Made by a program: the position numbers and the translations under genes | Shown: piece by piece, positions 25,642 to 36,016 of the stretch | How the letters are laid out: every line of letters begins with the position of its first letter | How positions within the stretch are numbered: position 1 is the first letter of the stretch | Notes under the pieces: model-generated | Database searches by the model: none | The model's input: only the letters and a program-made list of their open reading frames with translations | What the model was told of the DNA's origin: nothing | From: Microbacterium sp. 18062 | GTDB lineage: Bacteria; Actinomycetota; Actinomycetes; Actinomycetales; Microbacteriaceae | NCBI RefSeq assembly: GCF_902706225.1 | Contig: NZ_CACSKB010000026.1 | Location: 1 to 53,114, forward strand | Length of the DNA stretch: 53,114 nucleotides | Direction of reading: 5' to 3'

Positions 25642-25862
25642 CTCAGGAGGCTTTCGGGTAGCGCGACGGTCGGATGGCTGCGGTCAAGGACACCGGGGCG
25701 CGCGTCATGCGGCACCCGTATAGGACACGCCCTCACGCACGCGGGGCCGCCCCGGGTGCCTGGCGCGCCGCGGAGTCCTGCATGTGAGACGAGCTCGCCC
25801 TGGCTTCCCCTCGGAGATGCCCGGACGACCAAGCGAGCGTCACGTCCGCCTCGGTCTTCGGC
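25642..25862 (-). other. Long 5' leader of the HtaA-type gene
   Basis: About 220 bases separate the iron-box promoter from the TTG start. I see no gene, obvious riboswitch or strong hairpin. A different-frame ORF beginning at 25832 overlaps the HtaA start but has no recognisable domain. Confidence 0.4.
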
Positions 25863-25924
25863 TAAGGCAAGGTTTACCTGACTAAACCGAGCCTATCCAG
25901 GCAGTCGAAGTTAGGCAAACCTGT
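25863..25924 (-). promoter_or_regulatory. Iron-regulated promoter with two DtxR/IdeR-like boxes
   Basis: On the minus strand TCAGGTAAACCTTGCCTTA (25881-25863) matches 16 of 19 positions of the DtxR/IdeR iron-box consensus, and ACAGGTTTGCCTAACTTCG (25924-25906) matches about 13 of 19. Between them TTGCCT (25918-25913), 17 nt and TAGGCT (25895-25890) form a plausible -35/-10, so one box covers the -35 and the other the start of transcription. This predicts repression of the HtaA-type gene when iron is replete. Confidence 0.7.
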
Positions 25925-25981
25925 TTCGGTCAAGCCGCTATCACGGTGACCGCCTACTCGTGCGGGTGCCTGCGCCGAGCG

Positions 25982-28789
<2,808 letters not shown>

Positions 28790-28955
28790 GGGGCATCTCC
28801 ATCTGTCGGGTGGGCGCTGTCGCACCCAGTCGCGCCCGGAATCCGAGCACACCGCCTTCCATGTTATCCGTCCGTGACCTTCGAGAGCACTGGATGCGTC
28901 GACGACCGACTCCCTCCGACACTCGGACATCCGGAGGGACAGGAAAGCAGTGTCG

Positions 28956-28994
28956 CGTATGCATATACTCGGAAACTACATACGAGGTATGCAT
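28956..28994 (+). promoter_or_regulatory. A/T-rich promoter/operator of the efflux operon, probable PadR site
   Basis: In an otherwise GC-rich region, CGTATG (28956-28961) pairs with CATACG (28979-28984), and GTATGCAT is repeated directly at 28957-28964 and 28987-28994 (30-bp period). The operon downstream contains its own PadR regulator; PadR proteins bind A/T-rich ATGT/ACAT-type dyads. Assignment is by position and symmetry only. The rest of the secA-efflux gap (28790-29038) shows no gene. Confidence 0.5.
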
Positions 28995-29038
28995 CTGAAA
29001 CCGAGTTCCGCCGCCGGGCGGATGGGAGAGGACGAACC

Positions 29039-29965
29039 GTGGTCGTCTGGCGTCGTTGGGTGTTCCCTATCCTGCTGGTGGTCGCCTTCGGGCTCATCGC
29101 CGCCTCGCTCACGAAGATCGCCTTCTTCCCCGACGCGCAGCCCGTCTCGGCCGAGCCGGTCGCGGGGATCGCCGACCCCGTCGTGACCGTCGAGCGCGGC
29201 GAGGTCGTGAACGCGCTGAGCCTGTCCGGCACGATCGCGCGCGACGAGGCGTTCGACGTGAAGTCGGAGATCGACGGGACCGTCACCGCCGTGCACGTCG
29301 GCGACGGCCAGAGCGTCGAGGCGGGTCAGGTCCTGTTCACCGTCAAGCAGGCCGACCCGGTCCGCACCATCGACATCGCCGCCCCCGAGGCGGGCGCGGT
29401 CTCCGAGATCGCCGTCGTGCGAGGGCAGGCCGTGTCGGTGGGTGTCGCACTGGCCTCGCTCTCGCCCGCGCGCCACCACGTGCTCAGCGCCGTCGAGCCC
29501 GTCCAGCTGTATCGGCTGCTGGGGGCGCCGTCCGAGGCCTCGGTCACGATCCCGGGCGGACCGGCGCCCTTCGCCTGTACGGGGCTGGACGTGCAGGTCG
29601 CCGAGGACGGCACGACGAGCGTGCGCTGCGCCGTTCCCGGCGACCAGACCGTCTTCGCGGGACTGCCGGTGACCCTGGACCTCACGATCGGCACGGTCTC
29701 GGATGCGCTCGTCGTCCCCACCACCGCGGTGAAGGGCGGCGCCGGCTCCGGCGTGGTCTGGGTGGACGCCGGCGACGGCGGAGACCCGGAGGAGCGCACG
29801 ATCTCGCTCGGCGTGAGCGACGGCACGACGGTGGAGGTCGTCGACGGACTCGCCGAGGGCGAGATGATCCGGCAGTTCGTGCCCGGGGTAGCCGCTCCCG
29901 TCGAGGAGGTCTGCTACGACGACGGCGCCGGGGGCGAGTACTGCGAGACGGGGATGAGCTGGTGA
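29039..29965 (+). CDS. Efflux periplasmic-adaptor (HlyD/MacA-like) membrane fusion protein
   Basis: A 308-aa protein with one N-terminal membrane helix (WVFPILLVVAFGLIAASLTKI), then a lipoyl/biotinyl-like hairpin (SEIDGTVTAVHVGDGQSVEAGQVLFTV; APEAGAVSEIAVVRGQAVSVG), a beta-barrel region and a C-terminal acidic end with two cysteines (CYDDGAGGEYC). These adaptors partner MacB-type ABC transporters. The GTG at 29039 is fixed by GGGAGAGG about 7 nt upstream; the longer open frame upstream is spurious. The end overlaps the ATPase start (GTGA). First gene of a PadR-associated operon. Confidence 0.86.
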   Translation: MVVWRRWVFPILLVVAFGLIAASLTKIAFFPDAQPVSAEPVAGIADPVVTVERGEVVNALSLSGTIARDEAFDVKSEIDGTVTAVHVGDGQSVEAGQVLFTVKQADPVRTIDIAAPEAGAVSEIAVVRGQAVSVGVALASLSPARHHVLSAVEPVQLYRLLGAPSEASVTIPGGPAPFACTGLDVQVAEDGTTSVRCAVPGDQTVFAGLPVTLDLTIGTVSDALVVPTTAVKGGAGSGVVWVDAGDGGDPEERTISLGVSDGTTVEVVDGLAEGEMIRQFVPGVAAPVEEVCYDDGAGGEYCETGMSW

Positions 29966-30693
29966 CACTCGTCTCGCTGCGGGGCGTCGCCAAGCACGTC
30001 GTGCTCCCCGACGACTCTCGACTCGACATCCTCCACGGCATCGACCTCGACGTGGAGGCGGGCGACCACGTGGCGATCGTCGGTCGCAGCGGCTCCGGCA
30101 AGTCGACGCTCCTGAACATCCTGGGCCTCATCGACATGCCCTCCGCGGGCTCGGTCGCGTTCGAAGGACGATCGGTGTCGAGGATGCGGTCGGGCGCGCT
30201 CGATCGGATGCGGGGACGCACTGTCGGATTCGTCTTCCAGCAGTTCAACCTGCTCGCCGGACGCACCGCGCTGGAGAACGTCGCCATGCCGCTCGGCTAC
30301 GCGACCGGGCGCGAGTTCTGGCGCCGCACCGACATCGCCGCGGCGATGCTGGAACGCGTCGGGCTCGGCCACCGGCTGGACTCGCCGCCCGAGCGGCTCT
30401 CCGGCGGCGAGCAGCAGCGCGTGGCGATCGCGCGCGCGCTGGTGAGACGCCCCTCCCTGATCCTCGCCGACGAGCCCACGGGTGCTCTCGACGTGCACAC
30501 CGGATCGGTCGTGATGGGGCTGCTCGATGAGATCGCGTCCGAGACGGATGCGGCGCTCGTGACCATCACCCACGACCTGCACGTCGCGGCCCGCGCGCGC
30601 CGGCACTTCCGGCTCGAGGAAGGCCGGATCGCCCCCGCCGACCTCGATCGCGCCTTCCGCGAGAGCACGCTCGCCGCCGAGGTCCCGGAATGA
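29962..30693 (+). CDS. ABC efflux ATPase, MacB/LolD type
   Basis: A 243-aa ATPase. Walker A GRSGSGKSTLL, Q-loop VFQQFNLLAGRTALENV, signature LSGGEQQRVAIARALV, Walker B LILADEPTGALD and H-loop TITHD are intact, with the LDxHTG spacing of the MacB/LolD subfamily. Start and end both overlap neighbouring genes by 4 nt (GTGA and ATGA). It should energise a mechanotransmission-type permease exporting a peptide, lipid or drug; the substrate is unknown. Confidence 0.94.
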   Translation: MTLVSLRGVAKHVVLPDDSRLDILHGIDLDVEAGDHVAIVGRSGSGKSTLLNILGLIDMPSAGSVAFEGRSVSRMRSGALDRMRGRTVGFVFQQFNLLAGRTALENVAMPLGYATGREFWRRTDIAAAMLERVGLGHRLDSPPERLSGGEQQRVAIARALVRRPSLILADEPTGALDVHTGSVVMGLLDEIASETDAALVTITHDLHVAARARRHFRLEEGRIAPADLDRAFRESTLAAEVPE

Positions 30694-31910
30694 GCCGCCT
30701 GCTCGCCCCCGTCGTCGGAGCGCTGACCGAGGCGTGGGCCGAGATCCGCCATCATCGGCTCCGGGTGCTGCTGAGCCTGATCGGCATCGCGGTGTCGGTC
30801 GGTGCGCTCGCCACCGTCTTCGCGCTCGCCGACTATCAGCGGCAGTACTCCGCCGAGCAGTCGGACAGGTACGGCGGACGCGTCGCGACCATCGCGGTGA
30901 CCGCCTCCGGCACGGACGGCACGGCGGTCGACCCCGATGCGCTCGACGCCCAGTTCGCCCGCGTGGCCGAGCGCTACGGCTTCGGACATGTCTCACGCGT
31001 CGCGACCCTCACCGTGCCCGTGCAGGCACCCGACGGTGTGCGCGACACCACCACCCGCCTGATGGATGTCGACTACCCGGTCATGCACCGGCTCGCGCTC
31101 GCCGAGGGCCGGTGGTTCACGTCGGAGGATCGGGAGCTGCTCGCCCCCGCCGTGGTCGTCTCGGAGCCGCTGTGGGACTCGCTCGGCCGCGTGCCGCTCG
31201 CGCAGCATCCGACGCTCACCCTGACGGGGCCGCTCGCAGGCACCTACCAGGTCGTCGGGGTCACCCCCCGGCAGGGGCAGTGGGACACCGAGCACCGCGT
31301 CGACATGCTCTACGACAGCTACCGCGACAGGGTGGACGCCATGCCCGCCGACCTGATCGTCCAGCGGGAGGTGTGGGTGCCCCCGGGAATCGTCGACGAG
31401 ATCGGTCCCGTGCTCGCGATGGACCTGCGCGCCGCCGCCTCGTCCGGCGTCGAGATCGCGGTCAACCGCACCGACTGGGCCGCGCAGACCGGCGCGGGCG
31501 ACGCGGCGCTCGCGTTCGAGCTGGTCACCGGCGCCATCGCCGGGCTCGTTCTGCTCCTGGGCGGGCTCAGCCTCGTGAACGTCCAGCTCGTGGCGATGCG
31601 TCAGCGCATCCGCGAGATCGGCGTCCGACGCAGCTTCGGCGCGACGAGCGTGCGGGTGTTCACCTCGGTGCTGCTGGAGAACGTCGTCGCGACGGCGGTC
31701 GCCGGCGCCGTCGGCATCGTCCTCGCGATCGTCGTGCTCCGCACCCCCGTCGTCCTGTCCATGTTCACCGGGATGCAGGACGTGCCGCCGTTCCCCGTGC
31801 GCGCCGCGCTGCTGGGCCTGGCCGCATCCGTCCTCGTCGGCGCGCTCGCCGGCATCCTGCCCGCCAGCGTCGCCTTGCGCGTCAAGGTCATCGACACGCT
31901 CAGGTTCTGA
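30690..31910 (+). CDS. MacB-like FtsX-family ABC permease
   Basis: A 406-aa protein: N-terminal amphipathic segment and helix 1 (LRVLLSLIGIAVSVGALATVFA), a ~220-residue extracytoplasmic MacB-PCD domain, then three C-terminal helices of the FtsX fold (LVTGAIAGLVLLLGGLSLVNV; NVVATAVAGAVGIVLAIVVL; AALLGLAASVLVGALAGILPA) with the coupling motif IREIGVRRSFGAT. It ends IDTLRF, close to the usual PxxALRxE end of the family. Completes the adaptor-ATPase-permease set. Confidence 0.92.
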   Translation: MSRLLAPVVGALTEAWAEIRHHRLRVLLSLIGIAVSVGALATVFALADYQRQYSAEQSDRYGGRVATIAVTASGTDGTAVDPDALDAQFARVAERYGFGHVSRVATLTVPVQAPDGVRDTTTRLMDVDYPVMHRLALAEGRWFTSEDRELLAPAVVVSEPLWDSLGRVPLAQHPTLTLTGPLAGTYQVVGVTPRQGQWDTEHRVDMLYDSYRDRVDAMPADLIVQREVWVPPGIVDEIGPVLAMDLRAAASSGVEIAVNRTDWAAQTGAGDAALAFELVTGAIAGLVLLLGGLSLVNVQLVAMRQRIREIGVRRSFGATSVRVFTSVLLENVVATAVAGAVGIVLAIVVLRTPVVLSMFTGMQDVPPFPVRAALLGLAASVLVGALAGILPASVALRVKVIDTLRF

Positions 31911-31928
31911 GCAGATCGGAAGTCGCCC

Positions 31929-32531
31929 GTGTCCGTCCGCCAGAGCATGCTCGCCATCCTCGACCAGGGTCCGTGCTACGGCTATCAGCTGCGCGCCGAG
32001 TTCGACCGGCGCACCGGCTCGACGTGGCCGCTCAACGTCGGCCAGATCTACAACACCCTCGACCGCCTCGAACGCGACGGACTCGTCGTCAAGGGCGACA
32101 TCGACCCGCAGGGCCACGTCTACTACGAGATCACAGAGGCGGGCCGAGAGGAGGTCCGCACGTGGCTGGGGTCGCCCGTCGAACGCGGCCAGGGCACGAG
32201 GGACGAGCTCGCCGTCAAGCTCGCCGTCGCCGCGACGCTGCCGGGCGTCGACATCGCCGCGGTGATCCAGACCCAGCGGCGCGCGTCTCTCGGCCAGCTG
32301 CAGGCGCTGCACCAGGCGAAGTACGCCGGGGACAACACGGACGGCCCGGAGGAGCTCGCCTGGTCCCTCGTCGTGGACGCGATGATCTTCTCCGCCGAGG
32401 CCGAGGTGCGCTGGCTCGACCACACCGAACAACGGCTCGCTCAGCATCCGCAGCATGCTCTGGCGCTCGAGCTCTCGACCGAGCGGCCCAAGCGCGGGCG
32501 TCCCTCCCGCACCGCGGAGTCGGCGCGATGA
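31929..32531 (+). CDS. PadR-family transcriptional regulator
   Basis: A 200-aa regulator. Residues ~1-75 form the PadR winged helix ([50 protein letters not shown]) and residues ~90-180 the C-terminal helical dimerisation domain. It starts with GTG 18 nt after the permease gene. PadR proteins typically repress adjacent efflux operons and are released by drug-like ligands; the A/T-rich dyad at 28956-28994 is the likely target. Its stop overlaps the ATG of the pseudogene (ATGA), a relic of an operon that once continued. Confidence 0.92.
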   Translation: MSVRQSMLAILDQGPCYGYQLRAEFDRRTGSTWPLNVGQIYNTLDRLERDGLVVKGDIDPQGHVYYEITEAGREEVRTWLGSPVERGQGTRDELAVKLAVAATLPGVDIAAVIQTQRRASLGQLQALHQAKYAGDNTDGPEELAWSLVVDAMIFSAEAEVRWLDHTEQRLAQHPQHALALELSTERPKRGRPSRTAESAR

Positions 32532-32872
32532 CCGACGCCGTGCTCACACTCGTGGGCGTCTCGCAGCAGTACGGCACAGGACCCACCGCCGTCAGCGCGC
32601 TCAGCGGCGGCGCTCGCTCGGCTTCGTCTTCCAGGACTTCAACCTCATCCCGACCCTCACCGCCCTCGAGAACGTGACGCTTCCGCTCGAGCTCGACGGG
32701 TTCCGCAGCCGCGTGCTTCGCGATCCAGTCCGACGGGATGCTCCGGCTCGAGGACGTGCCGTGGTCGCTCATCGCCGCGACCGCCCTCGCGCTTCCCGCG
32801 GGCATCGCCGCCGTCTCCTGGCTCGTGCCGCCACGACGCCCCGACCTCACCCGCCGCACGGCGATCGCGTGA
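32528..32872 (+). pseudogene. Collapsed ABC transporter operon (ATPase plus permease remnants)
   Basis: Three fragments lie head to tail in 345 bp. An ATPase N-terminus starts at the ATG overlapping padR ([20 protein letters not shown]). From 32605, in another frame, comes the Q-loop region ([20 protein letters not shown], then VTLPLELDG). From about 32708, in the first frame again, comes the end of an FtsX-type permease ([20 protein letters not shown], then [16 protein letters not shown] and TGA at 32870). Walker A and B, signature and almost all of the permease are missing. The pieces retain the order of an ATPase-permease pair, so two internal deletions are the simplest explanation. Confidence 0.88.
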
Positions 32873-32908
32873 CGACGGCGGCGCCGGTCCGCACCTCTCC
32901 GACCCGCA

Positions 32909-32920
32909 TAGGATCGATCC
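32909..32920 (+). promoter_or_regulatory. Candidate -10 element of leaderless gene at 32921
   Basis: TAGGAT (32909-32914), then 6 nt, then ATG. No Shine-Dalgarno sequence is present. Confidence 0.5.
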
Positions 32921-34249
32921 ATGGCCGGTTTCTGGGGTAAGCGCAAGCGCGAGCAGCAGGCGGAGATCGACGCGCAGGACGCGGATCTCGCCCGGCGCGC
33001 GCAGCAGTCGCTGGTCGCCGCCGACGAGCGGATCCGGTCGACGTCCGAGGAGCTGTCGTTCGCCGAGGCGGAGCTCGGAGACAAGTCCACCCGGGACCTC
33101 CGCGAGGCGCTGACGGCCGTGCGCACGCACCTCGCCGAGGCGTTCCAGCTGCACCAGCTGAACCACGACGAGATCCCGGACACCCCGGAGGAGCTGCGCA
33201 CGCGCAACGCGCGGATCGTGCAGCTGTGCGACTGGGCCGAGGAGCTTCTGGACGACCGTACGGCGACGCTCGCCGACGCCGTCGCCCGCATCCGACGAGC
33301 GCCCGAGGTGCTCGCCGGCGTGCGGACGGATGCGGAACGCCTGCGCGAACGCATCCCGCACGCCGCGGAGGTCGTGGAGCGCCTGCGCGGGCGGTACGCC
33401 GCATCCGCCGTCCACCAGATCGAGAACGCTCCCGCCGAGGCCGAACAGGTGCTCTCCTTCGCCCTGCACAGCGCCGACGTCTCGACCCGCCGCCGGGCGG
33501 CGAACCGCGCGGAGGAGGCGAACCTCGCGCTCGAGGCCGCGACCGAGTCGGTGCGCCGGGCGGAGAACCTGCTGGACGGCGTCGAGGACTTCGAGATCGA
33601 GGCGCTGCGGGCCGAGTCGACCCTGGCCGAGGTGATCGCGGACTCCCGCGACGATCTGGTGCGGGCGCGCACCGCCCCGACCACGCCCGAGGTCGCGTCG
33701 GCGACGCGGGACCTCGAGCAGACCCTCTCGACGCTGCCCGCCCCCGGGACGCCCACGGATCCCTTCGCCGAGCTGTCCCGGCTGCGCGGCGCCAACGAGG
33801 CGCTCGACATCGCGGTCGCGAAGGCCCGCAAGCGCGCGGAGCACCCCCTGCCGAGCCCGGCCCAGGTGCGCCACGCCGTCGACGACGCCGACCGTCAGAT
33901 CGCCGTCGCCGGCAGTCTCATCAACGGCCACCGCGGGTGGATCGGCGCCGACGCGCGCACCCGGCTCGCCGAGGCCGAGCGCACCCGCGCCGACATCGAG
34001 CGCCTGCCCGACGAGGAGGACTCGCTCGAGACCGCGCTGCACCTCTCCCGGCGCGCCGGGCAGCTGGCCAGCGAGGCGTTGCAGCTCGCGCAGCGCGACA
34101 TCGACTCCGCCCGCCCGCGCGACGACGACTGGGGCGGCGGATGGGGCGGCCGCGGTGGCCGGGGAGGCCGCGGCGGCATGGGCGACGCGATGGGCGGCAT
34201 TCTCGGCGGGCTCGTCATCGGCGGCCTTCTCGGCGACATGTTCGACTGA
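32921..34249 (+). CDS. Long coiled-coil protein with glycine-rich tail
   Basis: A 442-aa protein, Ala/Glu/Arg-rich and largely helical from ~10 to ~400 with strong coiled-coil periodicity ([40 protein letters not shown]). No signal peptide is seen. The C-terminus is [13 protein letters not shown] followed by a hydrophobic glycine segment ([20 protein letters not shown]). It resembles the region following the TPM domain in actinobacterial TPM proteins, but the TPM domain itself is absent. The ATG follows TAGGAT by 6 nt, suggesting leaderless expression. Function unknown; an envelope or cytoskeletal role is a guess. Confidence 0.8.
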   Translation: MAGFWGKRKREQQAEIDAQDADLARRAQQSLVAADERIRSTSEELSFAEAELGDKSTRDLREALTAVRTHLAEAFQLHQLNHDEIPDTPEELRTRNARIVQLCDWAEELLDDRTATLADAVARIRRAPEVLAGVRTDAERLRERIPHAAEVVERLRGRYAASAVHQIENAPAEAEQVLSFALHSADVSTRRRAANRAEEANLALEAATESVRRAENLLDGVEDFEIEALRAESTLAEVIADSRDDLVRARTAPTTPEVASATRDLEQTLSTLPAPGTPTDPFAELSRLRGANEALDIAVAKARKRAEHPLPSPAQVRHAVDDADRQIAVAGSLINGHRGWIGADARTRLAEAERTRADIERLPDEEDSLETALHLSRRAGQLASEALQLAQRDIDSARPRDDDWGGGWGGRGGRGGRGGMGDAMGGILGGLVIGGLLGDMFD

Positions 34250-34279
34250 CTGAGCCGCGCCCCGCTCCCTCCCGACGAC

Positions 34280-34321
34280 CGGATGCGGGATCTCCCCCTC
34301 CCCGGGAGACTCTCGCATCCG
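34280..34321 (+). terminator. Terminator of the coiled-coil gene
   Basis: Nested stems CGGATGCG/CGCATCCG (34280-34287 and 34314-34321) and TCTCCC/GGGAGA (34291-34296 and 34304-34309) begin 31 nt after the stop codon. Confidence 0.65.
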
Positions 34322-34349
34322 TCTTGGTGCGCTGATGCTCGTGCGTCGC

Positions 34350-34485
34350 GTGTCTCGCTCAAGCATCCGGATCACGCCGAAGCCCTGCACAAGTGAGACA
34401 CCGACCCCCGGAACCACCCACACCCTCGACCCCGTGTCTCACTTGTGCAGCCGGAAACCCCGACCGACCTGCACAAGCGAGACAC
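34350..34485. repeat. 136-bp element of four alternating 16-bp repeats, copy 1
   Basis: Units related to TGCACAAGTGAGACAC lie at 34350-34365 (reverse), 34386-34401 (forward), 34434-34449 (reverse, the perfect complement of unit 2) and 34470-34485 (forward, one mismatch). Spacers are 20, 32 and 20 nt. The same geometry recurs at 45624-45759. The whole element is symmetric under reverse complement, so it reads the same for both convergent neighbours. Confidence 0.93.
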
Positions 34486-34489
34486 GGAT

Positions 34490-34507
34490 CCGGGACGACC
34501 GTCCCGG
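34490..34507 (-). terminator. hpf terminator hairpin
   Basis: CCGGGAC-GACC-GTCCCGG, a perfect 7-bp stem with a 4-nt loop, lies 13 nt beyond the hpf stop on the minus strand. Confidence 0.7.
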
Positions 34508-34519
34508 GGGACTCTCGTG

Positions 34520-35179
34520 TCAGGAGGCCAGCTGCTCCGGCACCGCCTGGGTCGTCAGCGAGATGACGCCGTAGTCCCAGCCCTTGCGGCGGTAGACGAC
34601 GCTCGGATGGTCGGTGCGCGCGTCGATGAAGAGGAAGAAGTCGTGGCCGACCAGCTCCATCCGGTCGACCGCCTCCTCGACGGTCAGCCACTCCGCATCG
34701 AACCGCTTGGTCCGGATCACGACCGGCGTGTAGTCGGCCTCGTCCTCCGCCCCCGTGATGACCGGGATCTCGCCCGTCGCGACCGCCTTGATGACATCCG
34801 CGGACGCCGGCTGCACGTCGATTCCGGCGATCTCGCCGGTGCCCTTCTCGTAGTGGGCCCCGCGCGGGTGGTTGCGGCCGTCGATGCGCTTGTCCTTCGC
34901 GCGCCGCACCTGCTCGCAGAGCTTGTCCACCGCGAGGTCGAGAGCGGTGAACTTGTCGCCGTCGACGGCTTCGGCCCGCACCAGGGGGCCCTTGCCGGTC
35001 AGCGTCAGCTCGACGGTGGAGTCCTCCATCCGGCCGTTGTGATAGGCGCGGTGCGTGACCTTCACGTCGAGGCTCTGCGCCCGTGGCGCGATGTTCTCGA
35101 TGCGACCGGACTTCTCCTCGACGACAGCGCGAAAGCGATCCGTGATCCCGACGCCCACGCCGACGATGCTGGTATCCAT
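34520..35179 (-). CDS. hpf: Long-form ribosome hibernation promoting factor
   Basis: A 219-aa long HPF: N-terminal S30AE domain (~1-105; GVGVGITDRFRAVVEEKSGR, VKVTHRAYHNGRMEDSTVEL) and C-terminal dimerisation domain (~150-219; VIRTKRFDAEWLTVEEAVDRM, FFLFIDARTDHPSVVYRRKGW). It dimerises 70S ribosomes into inactive 100S particles in stationary phase or stress. The ATG at 35179 has the strong SD AAGGAGGTCAAGG; an upstream ATG at 35212 lacks one. Neighbour of comF and, in other actinobacteria, of secA. Its stop begins TGACACGAGAGTC, similar to the start of the 114-bp repeat. Confidence 0.95.
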   Translation of the reverse strand: MDTSIVGVGVGITDRFRAVVEEKSGRIENIAPRAQSLDVKVTHRAYHNGRMEDSTVELTLTGKGPLVRAEAVDGDKFTALDLAVDKLCEQVRRAKDKRIDGRNHPRGAHYEKGTGEIAGIDVQPASADVIKAVATGEIPVITGAEDEADYTPVVIRTKRFDAEWLTVEEAVDRMELVGHDFFLFIDARTDHPSVVYRRKGWDYGVISLTTQAVPEQLAS

Positions 35180-35244
35180 CCTTGACCTCCTTGTTCCGGT
35201 CCACCCGGTCAAGGGCGGACCATCGTCGCCTTGTCCCCTCCACG

Positions 35245-35925
35245 CTAGTCCTCGGAGGTGGCGGTGTCACGCGCCGAACCGCGCTTCGGCGTGGCGGCGA
35301 CGGTGAGCGCTCCGACGACCACGCCGCCGGCCCGCTCGAGTGCGCGGGCGGCCTCGGACAGAGTCGCCCCGGTGGTGACCACGTCGTCGACCACCACGAC
35401 CTTCTCCCCGGGAGTCACACCGGCCGCCGTGAGGCTGCCCGACACGTTGCGCGCGCGGTCGTCCCGGCCGAGCCGGCGCTGATCCGCCGTCCGGCGGGCG
35501 GTGCGCAGAGCCGGGACCGCGGGCAGCCCGCTCCGCCGCAGGACGAGCTCGACCACCCGGTATCCGCGCCGTCGCATGGCCGCGGGCGAGGTCGGCACCG
35601 CCACGTACCGCATCCGGTCCCCCGGGAACACGGATGCCGCCCGCGCTGCGAGGGCCAGCCCCAGGGGCCGGGCCAGCGACGTGCGTCCGTCCTCCTTGAG
35701 TGCGCGGAGCACGGCAGCCGGCTCCCCCTCATACGCGAAGGCCGAGTGGACGTCGAGCCGCGGCCCCAGCCGACGCGTGAGCGGGAGCGGCGTCGAGAGC
35801 AGCCTCCGGCACGCGGCGCACAGCGCCACGTCGAGCGTTCCGCATCCGGCGCACGAGACCGGCAGGACGAGAGCGAGCGCGTCGGCGGCGGCGCGTCGGG
35901 CGAGCTCGGCGAGAGAAACGGCCAT
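35245..35925 (-). CDS. comF: ComF-family phosphoribosyltransferase-like protein
   Basis: A 226-aa protein with an N-terminal zinc ribbon (CAGCG, then CAAC, residues ~25-40) and a type I phosphoribosyltransferase fold ending in the PRPP motif VVVVDDVVTTGATL. ComF proteins help import single-stranded DNA in competent bacteria; the gene is retained in many actinobacteria not known to be competent (Rv3242c in mycobacteria). The ATG at 35925 is preferred to longer starts because the protein then begins with a helix leading to the zinc ribbon. Confidence 0.88.
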   Translation of the reverse strand: MAVSLAELARRAAADALALVLPVSCAGCGTLDVALCAACRRLLSTPLPLTRRLGPRLDVHSAFAYEGEPAAVLRALKEDGRTSLARPLGLALAARAASVFPGDRMRYVAVPTSPAAMRRRGYRVVELVLRRSGLPAVPALRTARRTADQRRLGRDDRARNVSGSLTAAGVTPGEKVVVVDDVVTTGATLSEAARALERAGGVVVGALTVAATPKRGSARDTATSED

Positions 35926-36016
35926 GGCGCGATGCTGGCGCATCCCCGTGGCCCGCCGCGGGAACGCGCGGCCCGACGGTGGACAGCGGGGTCGCACCGC
36001 CGTCTGGGGAGGGATG

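Noticed and set aside
25434..25832. Small leader ORF upstream of the HtaA-type gene
   Set aside because: Starts in the leader but overlaps the signal-peptide region in another frame, with no conserved features.
34350..34485. CRISPR array
   Set aside because: Repeats alternate in orientation, are only 16 bp and have 20/32/20 spacers; no cas genes are present.
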